A DNA stretch of 64,000 nt from Arthrobacter wenxiniae (GCF_013376105.1 NZ_JAAMFM010000001.1:124001-188000), one strand, 5' to 3'. Positions 53,446 to 62,571 are shown, numbered from the stretch's first letter. Notes: a model not told the origin generated them from the letters alone. Program-made: numbers and translations.

Positions 53446-54546
53446 TCAGCTGCCCACGCCGGCGTAGGAGTGCAGGCCGGAGAAGTACACGTTGACGATC
53501 GTGAAGTTGAAGACCACACACAGGTAGCCAACAATCGACAGCCAGGCGGCACGGGTGCCCGTCCAGCCGCGCGTGGCGCGGGCGTGCAGGTAGCCGGCGT
53601 AGACAACCCAGATGACGAACGTCCACACTTCCTTGGTGTCCCAGCCCCAGAACCGGCCCCACGCCTTTTCGGCCCAGATGGAGCCGAACATCAGCGTCAG
53701 CGTCCAGCCCACAAAGGCGATGCCGTTGATGCGGTAGGACATGTTTTCCAGGCTCAGCGCGTTCGGAACCAGGCGCATGACCAGGGCCTTGTCCGGCTTG
53801 CCGGAGGCAATGGAGGCCTCGCGGCGCGACTGCAGAAGCTGCAGCACCGACATGGCGAAGGTCAGGGTGAACAGGGACGAGGACATGACGGCGATGGAGA
53901 CGTGGATGATCAGCCAGTAGCTTTGCAGCGCCGGCACCAGGTGCCCGGCGGGCGTCCAGAACGCCACCGACGCGGCCGTGATCATCACCAGCACCAGCCC
54001 GATGACGAAGGTGCCGAGGAAGCGCAGGTCGCGCCGGGTCAGCACCAGCAGGAAGATCAGCGCCACGGTGAACCCGCCGGTGGTGCAGAACTCGTACATG
54101 TTGCCCCACGGCACGCGCCCCGCGGCGAGCCCGCGGAACAGCACGGCCAGGCCGTGGACCACGGCGGCCACCACGGTGATTGCCACGGCAATCCTCGCTG
54201 CCCGGCGCTTTTCCTTCCCGTAACGCATGGAGTCGCCGGCCGTGATGCCGTCCGAGCCGCTGTGCGTCTTGCTGCTGGGGCGTACGCCGCGGTCAAGGGG
54301 ACCCGCTCCCAGGTCCTGGCCGATGGCGCCGGAGTCGGACGCCCCGGACGCTCCCACGCCCACCAGGCGGCTGGCATCGGCGGAGACCGTGCCGGCTGCG
54401 GAGTCCACGGCCAGGCCCCGGCGGACGGTCTTGCTGTACGTCACCAGATCCCAGGCGTAGGCGCAAAACGCAACGACGTAGGCCAGGCCGGCCATAAGCA
54501 TGAACTGCTCACTGAGCAGGGCAAAGCCTGCATTGATTGTTGGCAT
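53446..54546 (-). CDS. ccsB: Cytochrome c biogenesis protein CcsB (CcsA/CcmF-like haem handling)
   Basis: A 366-aa membrane protein of System II cytochrome c maturation. The haem-handling WWD-type motif is GRFWGWDTKEVW. Periplasmic histidines include those in GHLVPALQ and GLHSYAG. A roughly 90-residue polar insert after the first helix (TVRRGLAVDSAAGTVSADAS...) is typical of actinobacteria. The ATG overlaps the resB stop (TAATG). The protein joins haem to apocytochrome c with ResB. Confidence 0.93.
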   Translation of the reverse strand: MPTINAGFALLSEQFMLMAGLAYVVAFCAYAWDLVTYSKTVRRGLAVDSAAGTVSADASRLVGVGASGASDSGAIGQDLGAGPLDRGVRPSSKTHSGSDGITAGDSMRYGKEKRRAARIAVAITVVAAVVHGLAVLFRGLAAGRVPWGNMYEFCTTGGFTVALIFLLVLTRRDLRFLGTFVIGLVLVMITAASVAFWTPAGHLVPALQSYWLIIHVSIAVMSSSLFTLTFAMSVLQLLQSRREASIASGKPDKALVMRLVPNALSLENMSYRINGIAFVGWTLTLMFGSIWAEKAWGRFWGWDTKEVWTFVIWVVYAGYLHARATRGWTGTRAAWLSIVGYLCVVFNFTIVNVYFSGLHSYAGVGS

Positions 54547-56249
54547 TACTGGTCCTTACTTGACATGGTGACGCCGGCTGCGGCGTCGGAACGATTGGCG
54601 GGTGTCCGGTTACCATCTTCCACCTGCGGGTCCAGCGGCACCAGCCACTTGGCATGGAGTGCCTTGCTGATGGCGGCGGCCTCCCCTGCCAGGCGGTGGT
54701 CCTCGCCCCGGGCCAGCAGGCCGAACTCCACCATGGTGCGCCCGTCCGGGTGGTTGCCGGTGCGGATCCACACCCGGCGGCGGTTCAGGAAGAGGGAGGA
54801 CATCAGGCCGGCCAGGGCCAGGACAGCGAACACCAGGACGAAACCCTGGCCCGGGTCGTGGCGGATGTCCAGGGCGGCGAAGCGCTTGATGCCGTCAAAG
54901 CTGATGGTGCCGTTGCCGTCCGGCAGCTTGTAGCTCTGGCCGGGCGCAAGCACAATGCCGCCGGCCTTCAGGTCGCGGCCGTTGATTTGCTTCATCTTTG
55001 ACGTGTCGAGCGTGTAGACGTTGCGGGGAATGCCGTTGTCCAGGCCCAGGTCGCCCGTGTAGGCGTTGAGGTTCAGTTGCGGGTTGAACGGATCCGGGTC
55101 GGAGCCGTAGGACACGCCCTTGTCGTCCACGAGTGCTGTGGGCAGGAAGAAGCCGACAAAGCCGAGCTGCTTTGGCTTCGAGTCCGGGACCTTGATGACT
55201 ATCAGCGAGGTGTAGGCGCCGTCGGTGGGGATGGCGACCACCGGGCCCTGGAAGGCAACGTTTCCCTTGCCGTCCTTGACGGTCACCACCGGCGCGTAGC
55301 CGTTGCCGACCAGGTAGATGTTGGTGCCGCCCAGGGACACGGGGTCGTTGACCTTCAGCACCTGCTGCCTGGCCCCGGCGTCGGGGCCGTCCTTGGTGGT
55401 CAGGGTGGCCGTGAAGTCGATCGGCTGGCCATAGTGCCCCGGCGACTCACGGTCATACTTGACGGCCAGCTTGTCCAGCGTCACTGAATACGGGCTCAGG
55501 CGGTCGCTGTTGAAATAAGCGCCGGGGGTGAACGTGTCATAGCCGACGAGCGTGTTGACGAAGGTTTCGCCTTCCACCACCACCCGCTGGCCGCTGTACC
55601 CCGCCAGGCCGCTGTAGGCGACGGCCGCGAGGACGCCCAGGATGGAGACGTGGAAGACCAGGTTTCCCACTTCCTTCAGGAAGCCGATCTCGGCGCCCAC
55701 CGAGGGGCGTTCCGTGCCTAGATCGCGCACGTCCACGCGGTAGCGGCGCGACTTGAGGACGGCAGCGGCATCCCTGACGGCCTGTTCGGCGTCGACGCCG
55801 CTGCCGGCCGGGATCTCCACGGTGCCGTATTCGGCCAGCCGGGACAGGCGCTTGGGGGTGCGCGGGGGCGCCGAGCGCATGGCCTTCGCGTGGATCTTGG
55901 CCCGCGGCAGCACGCATCCCACCAGGGACGTGAAGAGCAGCAGGTAAATGGCCGCGAACCACGGCGAGGAGTAGACGTCGAAGAGCCTGAACCAGTCCAG
56001 GATGGGCCCGGAGGCGGGGTGGTCCGCCAGGTACTGCGTGACGTTGGAGGGGTTGGATGCGCGCTGCGGGAACAGGGACCCCGGAACGGCCGCCACGGCG
56101 AGCAGCAGCAGCAGGAACAGGGCCGTCCGCATGCTGGTCAGTTGCCGCCAGGCCCAGCGGAGCATGCCAACCCATCCCAGCCGTGGCAGCTCAACGTCGT
56201 CCTTGGCCGGCTTCTTGCCTTGCTCTTCTTGCACCGAGTCATCCCTCAT
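54546..56249 (-). CDS. resB: Cytochrome c biogenesis protein ResB
   Basis: A 567-aa membrane protein with N-terminal helices (WRQLTSMRTALFLLLLLAVA), a third and fourth helix, a long extracytoplasmic domain and a last helix near residue 505. Signatures SPWFAAIYLLLFTSLVGCVLP and GNLVFHVSILGVLAAVAY are typical of ResB. The start is ATG 56249, overlapping the ccdA stop (TGATG). It forms the haem export and ligation complex with CcsB. Confidence 0.94.
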   Translation of the reverse strand: MRDDSVQEEQGKKPAKDDVELPRLGWVGMLRWAWRQLTSMRTALFLLLLLAVAAVPGSLFPQRASNPSNVTQYLADHPASGPILDWFRLFDVYSSPWFAAIYLLLFTSLVGCVLPRAKIHAKAMRSAPPRTPKRLSRLAEYGTVEIPAGSGVDAEQAVRDAAAVLKSRRYRVDVRDLGTERPSVGAEIGFLKEVGNLVFHVSILGVLAAVAYSGLAGYSGQRVVVEGETFVNTLVGYDTFTPGAYFNSDRLSPYSVTLDKLAVKYDRESPGHYGQPIDFTATLTTKDGPDAGARQQVLKVNDPVSLGGTNIYLVGNGYAPVVTVKDGKGNVAFQGPVVAIPTDGAYTSLIVIKVPDSKPKQLGFVGFFLPTALVDDKGVSYGSDPDPFNPQLNLNAYTGDLGLDNGIPRNVYTLDTSKMKQINGRDLKAGGIVLAPGQSYKLPDGNGTISFDGIKRFAALDIRHDPGQGFVLVFAVLALAGLMSSLFLNRRRVWIRTGNHPDGRTMVEFGLLARGEDHRLAGEAAAISKALHAKWLVPLDPQVEDGNRTPANRSDAAAGVTMSSKDQ

Positions 56250-57007
56250 CAGATTGGCAGTATCACTTCGCTGGCAAACCAGAATTGCAGCTGGTTGATC
56301 CACGTCCCCCACAAACCGGTCACCATCAACAGGCCCAGGGAGATCAGCAGGCCCCCGCCAAACCACTGCAGGCCGCGGCGGTGCGTGCGGAAGAACGCCA
56401 GGGCGCCCAGCCCGCGCCGCACGCCCACGGCGATCAGCAGGAACGGCACCCCAAGCCCCAGACAGTACACAAACGTCAGGAACGCACCCTTGGCGGCGGT
56501 GGTCCCGTCAAAATACGACAACGCCAGGACGGCACTGAGGGTGGGGCCGATGCACGGCGCCCAGCCCAGCCCGAAGGTGATCCCCAGAACGGGGGCGCCC
56601 CACAGGCCCGCCGGCGGCTTCGCATGGATCTTGACATCGCGCTGGAACCAGTTCAGTCCGCCCAGGAACACCACGCCGAGCAGGATGACCACCACGCCCA
56701 GGACCTGCGTGACCCAGCCGGCGCCGGGGGTCCGCAGCCAGGCGCCCAGCTGACCGAACACCGCCCCGATGAGGACAAAGACCGTCGAAAACCCCAGGAC
56801 AAAAAGGCCAATGCCGAGCAGCATCCGGCCGCGCCGCTGCTTTTCCAGGTCGGCGCCGGCCAGACCGCTGACATAGCCCAGGTAGCCGGGCACCAGCGGC
56901 AGCACGCACGGCGACAGGAATGACACGATCCCGGCCAGCAGGGCGACCGGGATCGCCAGCAGCATGGGGCCGCTGAAAATCGCCTCGGCAAATGGGTTGT
57001 TGGCCAA
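56249..57007 (-). CDS. ccdA: Cytochrome c biogenesis membrane protein CcdA
   Basis: A 252-aa six-helix protein that carries reducing power across the membrane to the extracytoplasmic thioredoxin. The two redox cysteines lie in FLSPCVLPLVPGY (near residue 34) and GWAPCIGPT. The start appears to be TTG 57007, preceded by AGTAGGGA, 5 nt after the tlpA stop. It should reduce the TlpA-like partner encoded upstream. Confidence 0.92.
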   Translation of the reverse strand: MANNPFAEAIFSGPMLLAIPVALLAGIVSFLSPCVLPLVPGYLGYVSGLAGADLEKQRRGRMLLGIGLFVLGFSTVFVLIGAVFGQLGAWLRTPGAGWVTQVLGVVVILLGVVFLGGLNWFQRDVKIHAKPPAGLWGAPVLGITFGLGWAPCIGPTLSAVLALSYFDGTTAAKGAFLTFVYCLGLGVPFLLIAVGVRRGLGALAFFRTHRRGLQWFGGGLLISLGLLMVTGLWGTWINQLQFWFASEVILPI

Positions 57008-57012
57008 CGTCC

Positions 57013-57618
57013 CTACTTCTCGGCCAGCGCGGAGGTGATGAGCGCCTTGAGCGTCCCCTTGTCCGCCGGGCCCAGGATGCGGGCCGACACGCTGCCCTGC
57101 TTGTCCAGCACCAGGGTGGTGGGGACGGCGGCCGGCGGCACCAGGTTCCGCTTGGACAGGGCCAGCAGCACGCCGCCGTCCTTGTCCATGATGCTCGGGT
57201 ACGTCAGCTTGTAGCTGCGCTCGAACGCTTCCGCCGTGGCGACCTCGTCACGGATGTTCACGCCGTAGAAGTCCACGCCCTGCGGCTCAAATTCGACGTG
57301 CAGGGCCTGCAGCTCGGGCGCCTCCTCCCGGCACGGGGAGCACGCGGCATACCAAAAGTTCAGGACGGTGACCTTGCCGCGCAGCCCTGCCGCCGTGACG
57401 GTGCTGCCGTCAAAAAGCTTCCCGGAAAACTCCACGGGCGCGGAGCGCTTGGCCGGGGCGTATTCCGTGACGGAGCCGTCCCCCGCCACGAATCCCTTGC
57501 TGTCCCCCGCCGCGGCCTGTTTTGCGAGGGTGTCGCTGGACGCGCACGCCGTGAGGCCAATGGCCAGCACGGCGCCCGTGGCGGCGAACAATGAACGGCG
57601 GCTCATCGAGGAAGTCAC
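57013..57618 (-). CDS. TlpA/ResA-like lipoprotein thiol-disulfide oxidoreductase
   Basis: A 201-aa membrane-anchored thioredoxin. The N-terminus has RR, a hydrophobic core and the lipobox LTAC (C25), so it is exported and lipidated. The redox motif is CSPC (C93, C96) in NFWYAACSPCREEAP, and the cis-proline lies in AVPTTLVLD. It is the first gene of tlpA-ccdA-resB-ccsB and should keep apocytochrome c cysteines reduced. The start could be GTG 57618 or ATG 57606. Confidence 0.92.
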   Translation of the reverse strand: MTSSMSRRSLFAATGAVLAIGLTACASSDTLAKQAAAGDSKGFVAGDGSVTEYAPAKRSAPVEFSGKLFDGSTVTAAGLRGKVTVLNFWYAACSPCREEAPELQALHVEFEPQGVDFYGVNIRDEVATAEAFERSYKLTYPSIMDKDGGVLLALSKRNLVPPAAVPTTLVLDKQGSVSARILGPADKGTLKALITSALAEK

Positions 57619-57726
57619 TCTAGTTGTCTTTCATCTTGCAGGATTGTTGTGGCGTGGCTGGTTATTTTCGTCGGAATTTCTACATTACGTCGAAATGGTG
57701 GCTTTCGCCTAGCCCGGGCCGCAAAT

Positions 57727-58389
57727 TCAGGCTCCGGGGGTGGTGGCGGCGCCGGGCAGGAGCACAGCGGCGGGTTCGCTGTAGCTCACGCCCACCACGT
57801 CGTCCGCGTCGAACGTCAGGGATGTCAGGGAGGCCAGGGTGCATTCGCGGTGGCGGGGGTCGTGCCACAGCCGCCTGCCCTCGGCGCTGCGCCGCGTGGC
57901 CCAGATGGGCAGCTGGTGGCTGACCATGATGGCCTGCGCGCCATCCCCTCCCAGCTCGCAGGCACGACGCCGGGCATCCCGCGCCGCTGCGAGCATGCGT
58001 TCCGCCTGGGCCGCGTACGGCTCGCCCCAGGACGGGCGCAGGGGGTTCGCAAGATACGGCCAGTGCCTCGGCTTGAGGAGCTCGGCCTTGCTGACCTTCA
58101 TGCCCTCGAAATGGTTTTCAGCCTCAATGATGCGCGGATCGGTGACAATCTCCAGTCCCAGCGCGACAGCCGTGGGCTGCGCGGTTTCCTGGGCACGGGC
58201 CAGGGGTGAGGAAACAAGGTACACGGGGGCGGCGCCGCCGTCCGCCAGGGCCTTGAAGTGCCCCGCCACCAGGTCCGCCATGGCACGGCCGCGCTCGGAG
58301 AGGTGGAATTCGGGCAACCGGCCGTACAACACGCCCTCGGGATTAAATACCTCGCCATGGCGCAACAGGTGAACAGTGACTCGGGACAT
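57727..58389 (-). CDS. Histidine phosphatase-family protein (phosphoglycerate mutase-like)
   Basis: A 220-aa branch-1 histidine phosphatase. The catalytic RHG is at residues 10-12 (HLLRHGEVFNPEG), with the acid in EAENHFEGM and the second histidine in MVSHQLP. It begins at ATG 58389; the open frame upstream shows no coding character. Actinobacterial genes of this type beside the ccs/ResB operon are common. The substrate is unknown. Confidence 0.9.
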   Translation of the reverse strand: MSRVTVHLLRHGEVFNPEGVLYGRLPEFHLSERGRAMADLVAGHFKALADGGAAPVYLVSSPLARAQETAQPTAVALGLEIVTDPRIIEAENHFEGMKVSKAELLKPRHWPYLANPLRPSWGEPYAAQAERMLAAARDARRRACELGGDGAQAIMVSHQLPIWATRRSAEGRRLWHDPRHRECTLASLTSLTFDADDVVGVSYSEPAAVLLPGAATTPGA

Positions 58390-58597
58390 GTGTCCAAGTT
58401 TCTCAAAGTTACGCGGATTGGGGTTAATCAGGGAATTCCCAGCCTCGGGCGCCACAGTGGCACAAGTCCGGCCCAAAAAAACCAAGAAATTTCCGCCGCA
58501 GGGAATATTAGATGCAAACGCATGCTTATACCCGGTGAAGGACCTCGCTTGACGGGTCCTGAACCCTGTATTGAACCCCAATCCCTAGGAGCATCAC

Positions 58598-59155
58598 ATG
58601 ACTGCAACTTCCGTTGAAACCGTAGGCCTGAGCCAGGGCACCTGGAACTTTGACGCCGCCCACAGCACGGTTGGCTTCACCGTCCGTCACGCCGGCATCT
58701 CCAAGGTGCGCGGCCAGTTCACCGACGTGGACGCCACCTTGACCCTCGGGAAGACGCTGGCCGACGCCGCCGTCACCGCCACGATCCAGGCCAACAGCTT
58801 CAACTCCGGCGATGCGAACCGCGACGGCCACGTGCGCGGCGCCGACTTCCTTGAGGTCGAGGAACACCCCACGCTGACCTTCACCTCCACGGGCGTCTCC
58901 GGCGACGAGGGCGACTTTGAGCTGGCCGGCGAGCTGACCATCCGCGGCATCTCCAAGCCCGTCACCTTCAAGGGCGAGTTCAACGGCGTGGCCGTGGACC
59001 CGTTCGGCGCCACCCGCGCGGGCTTCGAGGCCAAGACCGTCATCAGCCGCAAGGAGTTCGGCCTGACCTGGAACGCGGCGCTGGAAGCCGGCGGCGTGCT
59101 GGTCTCCGACAAGGTCACGATCACCCTCGACGTTGCCTTCGTGAAGGCCGCCTAG
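58598..59155 (+). CDS. YceI-family lipid-binding protein
   Basis: A 185-aa lipocalin-like beta-barrel protein. Family features are TWNFDAAHSTVGFTVRHAGI near the start and the repeated strands VTATIQANSFNSGDANRDGH and FLEVEEHPTLTFTSTGV. No signal peptide is visible, so it is probably cytoplasmic, unlike E. coli YceI. It likely binds a polyisoprenoid or similar amphiphile. TAGGAG lies upstream of the ATG. A clear terminator follows. Confidence 0.92.
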   Translation: MTATSVETVGLSQGTWNFDAAHSTVGFTVRHAGISKVRGQFTDVDATLTLGKTLADAAVTATIQANSFNSGDANRDGHVRGADFLEVEEHPTLTFTSTGVSGDEGDFELAGELTIRGISKPVTFKGEFNGVAVDPFGATRAGFEAKTVISRKEFGLTWNAALEAGGVLVSDKVTITLDVAFVKAA

Positions 59156-59176
59156 GCACCCGAACGCCTTCCAGAC

Positions 59177-59217
59177 GTGCCGGTCCGCCCCGTGGCGGGC
59201 CGGCACTTCCCCTTTCC
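59177..59217 (+). terminator. Rho-independent terminator after yceI
   Basis: GTGCCGGTCCGCC (59177-59189) pairs with GGCGGGCCGGCAC (59194-59206) over 13 positions, one of them a U-G wobble in RNA, around a CCGT loop. TTCCCCTTT follows. It starts 21 nt after the yceI stop. The T-tract is interrupted by C but acceptable for a high-GC genome. Confidence 0.72.
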
Positions 59218-59354
59218 GCCCAAGTCCGCCCAAGTCCGCCCACGATTTTCCGCCCGGCGGCTCCGCCTGCCTGTTCCGGCTGCGTGGCCTGCCCCCCGCA
59301 GTGTGGTGGCTCCTGGGGAGCCTGGCCACTTTCCTGATTTCCGTGCCGTTCGTC

Positions 59355-59401
59355 AGCCCCAACGGCATGGCGGCGTCCATCGGCGCCATGCCGTTGGGGC
59401 T
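59355..59401. repeat. Perfect 18-bp-stem hairpin in the yceI downstream region
   Basis: AGCCCCAACGGCATGGCG (59355-59372) is followed after 11 nt by its exact reverse complement (59384-59401). It lies inside the 416-nt gap between yceI and the next gene, well past the terminator. That gap also has a short tandem repeat, CAAGTCCGCC twice at 59221-59240. I see no supported gene in it. The hairpin has no T-tract, so it is more like a REP element or structured RNA than a terminator. Confidence 0.85.
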
Positions 59402-59571
59402 GTCGAAGTCCTCCACCTGGATCAGTGCCCGCTCGCGGGGCGCCGCCGGATCCGGCACCCCGCCCGGGCACGTTCCGGGTAGGTCCGGGGCACGCGGTCG
59501 CGTAGGGTTAAATACAAACCCGGCGCGGCCCACAAGGCTGCCGCCGGCCGCCACCGAAAGGGACCACTTCC

Positions 59572-60258
59572 ATGACCACTCCTGACGAAACACCTCAAGA
59601 GCGGCCTACCCCCGGTCCCGGCCCCGGCCACTATGGCGAGATCGCCCCGGGCGTGCCGCGCTACGGCCAGTACGCCCCGGAGGGGTGGCGGCCGCCGCAG
59701 TCCGCGGACCCCGCGCACGACGCCGGGCCGTCCCAGGGCCTTCCGCCCGCCTCCGCCTACCCCGGCTCCGGCCCCGTGCCGCCCGGCCAACACCTGGCCG
59801 CACCCCGCCAGGTGGCGGTCTCCAGCAGGCTGATCATGGCGGCCGGCGGCCTGCAGGCGCTCTCGGGGTTGCTGCTGCTGTTTGTCTTGTTCCTGCCGTC
59901 CGTCCGGACCACGATGCTGGACGCCCTAAAGTCCGCCCTGCCCAGCGACCCCGCCTACGACACCCTGATGGCCGACCAGTCCGCCATCACCGGGCTGCTG
60001 GTCGGTGCCACCGTGCTCAGCCTGATTGCCGCGGCGGTGTACTTTTGGCTGGCCGTCAAAATCCGCCGCGGGGCCGGCTGGGCACGAACCACCGGGCTGG
60101 TCTTGTCCATCGTGTCCCTGCTGGCCCTGACGCAGCCGAACGTTTTCACCGTTGTCCAGGTGGGGCTGGGGCTCGTGGCCGTCATCATCCTGTACCGCTC
60201 CCCCGCCAAGGAATACTTTGCCAGGCGCGTCCCCGGAAACGGTCCGCACGGCTACTGA
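59572..60258 (+). CDS. Membrane protein with proline-rich N-terminus
   Basis: A 228-aa protein. Residues 1-80 are disordered and rich in Pro, Gly and Tyr (PTPGPGPGHYGEIAPGVPRY). Four hydrophobic helices follow (LIMAAGGLQALSGLLLLFVL, ITGLLVGATVLSLIAAAVYF, TTGLVLSIVSLLAL and VVQVGLGLVAVIILY). Such Pro-rich four-helix proteins are frequent in actinobacteria with no known role. AAAGGGA lies upstream of the ATG. It converges with rex. Confidence 0.75.
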   Translation: MTTPDETPQERPTPGPGPGHYGEIAPGVPRYGQYAPEGWRPPQSADPAHDAGPSQGLPPASAYPGSGPVPPGQHLAAPRQVAVSSRLIMAAGGLQALSGLLLLFVLFLPSVRTTMLDALKSALPSDPAYDTLMADQSAITGLLVGATVLSLIAAAVYFWLAVKIRRGAGWARTTGLVLSIVSLLALTQPNVFTVVQVGLGLVAVIILYRSPAKEYFARRVPGNGPHGY

Positions 60259-60273
60259 CAACAAGCCCGTCGC

Positions 60274-60972
60274 TCAGGCCCCCGGGCGGTCCTCGTCCAG
60301 GCGCGGGTCCGCCAGCCGCTGGGCGTGATAGGCCAAAATCTGCAGCTCGGTGGCCATGTCCACCTTGCGCAGGTTTACGAAGGCGGGAACTGAGAGGGCC
60401 ACGGGGGCGAAGCTGAGGATGCTGTGGATGCCCGCGTCCACCACGCGGTCGCACACCGATTGGGCCACCGCGGCCGGCAGCGCCAGGACCACCATGTTGG
60501 CGCGCGTCTTTTCCAGCGTGTGTTCGAGATCGGCCACGTCCGTGACGCGCAGCCAGCCAATCTCGGTGCCCACCAGCATTTGGTCCGCGTCCAACAGTGC
60601 CACCACGTCAAAGCCGCGGGACTCGAAGCCTGCATAGCGGGCCAGGGCGCGGCCCAGGTTTCCCGCACCGACGATGGCCACGCGCCATTCATGCGTCAGT
60701 CCGAGGGCCTGGGCGATCTTGCGGCTCAGGTGCGCCACCTCGTAGCCGACGCCGCGCGTGCCGTAGGAACCGAGGTAGGAAAGGTCCTTGCGGACGTTGG
60801 CGGAGCCGACGCCGGCCGATTCGGCCAGCGCCTCGGAGGACACCCGTTCGGTCCCCTCCGAGAGCAGGGCGTTCAGCGTGCGCAGGTACAGGGTCAGGCG
60901 CGACACCGTGGCAGGCGGCAGTTGCCGGGCCGCTTCTGCGGCCGGTTCGTCCGGGGTCTGCGATGGGGACAA
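60274..60972 (-). CDS. rex: Redox-sensing transcriptional repressor Rex
   Basis: A 232-aa NADH-responsive repressor. The winged-helix part is PPATVSRLTLYLRTLNALL, then VSSEALAESAGVGSANVRKD and LSYLGSYGTRGVGY. The Rossmann motif is IVGAGNLGRALA. I chose TTG 60972 because TTTGGAG lies 7 nt upstream; the open frame runs to 61023 but lacks any ribosome site. Rex usually controls respiratory genes, which fits the nearby cytochrome c maturation block. I did not find a clear Rex box in this interval. Confidence 0.94.
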   Translation of the reverse strand: MSPSQTPDEPAAEAARQLPPATVSRLTLYLRTLNALLSEGTERVSSEALAESAGVGSANVRKDLSYLGSYGTRGVGYEVAHLSRKIAQALGLTHEWRVAIVGAGNLGRALARYAGFESRGFDVVALLDADQMLVGTEIGWLRVTDVADLEHTLEKTRANMVVLALPAAVAQSVCDRVVDAGIHSILSFAPVALSVPAFVNLRKVDMATELQILAYHAQRLADPRLDEDRPGA

Positions 60973-61102
60973 GGTGACGCTCCAAATTCTGTTGCCATGG
61001 CCGCACCCGGGCGGGGAACACATGTCGCCGGGGTCCGCCGTCGGCCATTATCCACTGTAGGACGTGCCCAACCGTTAGCCAAAGCGGGGCCCGTGTGTGG
61101 CA

Positions 61103-61393
61103 TCAGCGCCCGGCCGGCGGTCCCTGCCGGCCCAGGGCCCGCTCCAGCACGGCGCCCAGCCGGACGGGGTCGATGTGCCAGAAATCGCGCGGCACACCGT
61201 CCACGAGGACCACCGGGACCTCTTCGCCGTAGCGTTCGACAAGGGCGGGATCGCCGTCAATCCGCCGCTCGCTCCACGCCACACCCAGGCGCCCGGCCAC
61301 GCCGGCCACCACTTCCCGGGCGTCCTCGCACAGGTGGCATTCGGCCTTGGTGATCAATTCGAGAATCGGCGTTGCGCCGGAAACGGGCTCCAT
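61103..61393 (-). CDS. Glutaredoxin-family thiol protein
   Basis: A 96-aa thioredoxin-fold protein. The redox motif is CHLC (C19, C22) in ITKAECHLCEDARE, and the cis-proline is in EVPVVLVDG. It belongs to the DUF836/glutaredoxin-2-like group. It lies upstream of rex on the same strand with a 130-nt gap, and both deal with redox state. Its partner is unknown. Confidence 0.85.
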   Translation of the reverse strand: MEPVSGATPILELITKAECHLCEDAREVVAGVAGRLGVAWSERRIDGDPALVERYGEEVPVVLVDGVPRDFWHIDPVRLGAVLERALGRQGPPAGR

Positions 61394-61488
61394 GCCTTAA
61401 CCGTACGCATACTTTAGTTTCGCCACCGTCAACCGCGCCAAAAACGGCACGACGGGCAAGGCAGGTGCGCATTGACTAGACTCGTTCC

Positions 61489-62301
61489 ATGCCCGACGTG
61501 ACTACCGACAGTGCCGAGGCCGCCTCGACCGCTGCGAATCTTCAGGGCGAAGCCGCATTCTTTGACGTGGACAACACGCTCATGAAGGGCGCCAGCCTGT
61601 TCCATGTGGCGCGGAAGATGTACCAGAAAAAGGCCTTCACGCTGCGGGACGCGGCCGGCTTTGCCTGGAAGCAGGCGAAGTTCATCCTGCGCGGGGAAAA
61701 CATGGCCGACGTCCACTCCGTCCAGGACTCGGCCAAGAAACTGGCGGCCGGCATCAGCTCGGAGTTTGTCCGCCACCTGGGCGAGGAAGTCTACGACGAG
61801 ATGATCGTCTCCAAGATCTGGCCCGGAACGCGGGCGCTCACGCAGGAGCACCTCAAGTCCGGGAGGCAGGTGTGGCTTGTGACCGCCACGCCGGTGGAGG
61901 TGGCCGGCGTCATTGCCAAGCGGCTGAGCCTGACCGGCGCCCTGGGCACCGTGGCGGAAGTCGAGGACGGCCTCTACACAGGCCGCATCGTGGGCGAGAT
62001 CCTGCACGGGGCGGCCAAGGGCCGGGCCGTGCGCGACCTGGCCGAACAGCAGGGGCTGGACCTGTCCCGGTGCTGGGCGTACAGCGACTCGTTCAACGAC
62101 ATCCCGCTGCTGACCGCGGTGGGCAACCCTGTCGCCATCAACCCCGACGCCCGGCTGCGCCGCCACGCGCGCGAGCACAACTGGCCCATTTACGACTACC
62201 GTTCGGGTCGCCGCGCGGCGACCCTGGGCCTGCAGGCCGCCACGGGCGCCGGGGTGGTGTACGGGCTCTGGAAGGGCATCGCCTCGATGCGGCGGAAGTA
62301 G
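61489..62301 (+). CDS. HAD-IB-family phosphatase (SerB-like)
   Basis: A 270-aa haloacid dehalogenase-type hydrolase. Motif I is FFDVDNT (D26, D28), motif II is LVTATP, and motif IV is YSDSFNDIPLL. The C1 cap between residues about 35 and 125 is typical of HAD-IB. The last helix (LQAATGAGVVYGLWKG) is hydrophobic. The substrate may be phosphoserine or a phospholipid head group. It is transcribed away from the glutaredoxin gene. Confidence 0.87.
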   Translation: MPDVTTDSAEAASTAANLQGEAAFFDVDNTLMKGASLFHVARKMYQKKAFTLRDAAGFAWKQAKFILRGENMADVHSVQDSAKKLAAGISSEFVRHLGEEVYDEMIVSKIWPGTRALTQEHLKSGRQVWLVTATPVEVAGVIAKRLSLTGALGTVAEVEDGLYTGRIVGEILHGAAKGRAVRDLAEQQGLDLSRCWAYSDSFNDIPLLTAVGNPVAINPDARLRRHAREHNWPIYDYRSGRRAATLGLQAATGAGVVYGLWKGIASMRRK

Positions 62302-62304
62302 GGG

Positions 62305-62343
62305 CACAAAACAAAAACACCCGCCCACAGATGTGGACAGGTG
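62305..62343 (-). terminator. Rho-independent terminator for the bS22 gene
   Basis: Read on the minus strand, CACCTGTCCACA pairs with TGTGGGCGGGTG across a 2-nt centre, with two G-U wobbles in RNA, and is followed by TTTTTGTTTTGTG. It starts 19 nt after the bS22 stop. The U-rich tail is on the minus-strand side only, so it ends the bS22 transcript and not that of the HAD gene. Confidence 0.85.
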
Positions 62344-62361
62344 CCTTGTGCAGACGCCGAC

Positions 62362-62460
62362 TTACTTCTTGTTGCGACGCTGGTGGCGGGTCTTGCGAAG
62401 CAGCTTGCGGTGCTTCTTCTTGGCCATCCGCTTGCGGCGCTTCTTGATTACTGAACCCAT
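62362..62460 (-). CDS. Small ribosomal protein bS22 (AURKAIP1/COX24 domain)
   Basis: A 32-aa, highly basic protein that begins [20 protein letters not shown] and ends in RRNKK. It nearly matches the mycobacterial bS22 as I remember it, a small-subunit protein seen in ribosome structures. It is too short for most gene finders. GAGGA lies upstream of the ATG, and a good terminator follows the stop. It is probably a one-gene transcript. Confidence 0.92.
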   Translation of the reverse strand: MGSVIKKRRKRMAKKKHRKLLRKTRHQRRNKK

Positions 62461-62571
62461 GGATTCCTCACAAACTACATAGTTGGCCCCAAACGGAGCC
62501 GTAAACGATTAGGTCGACCGATCGCAGGAATCGGTCAAAGCCGAAAATGGATCTTTCCTAGGGTACCGCCT

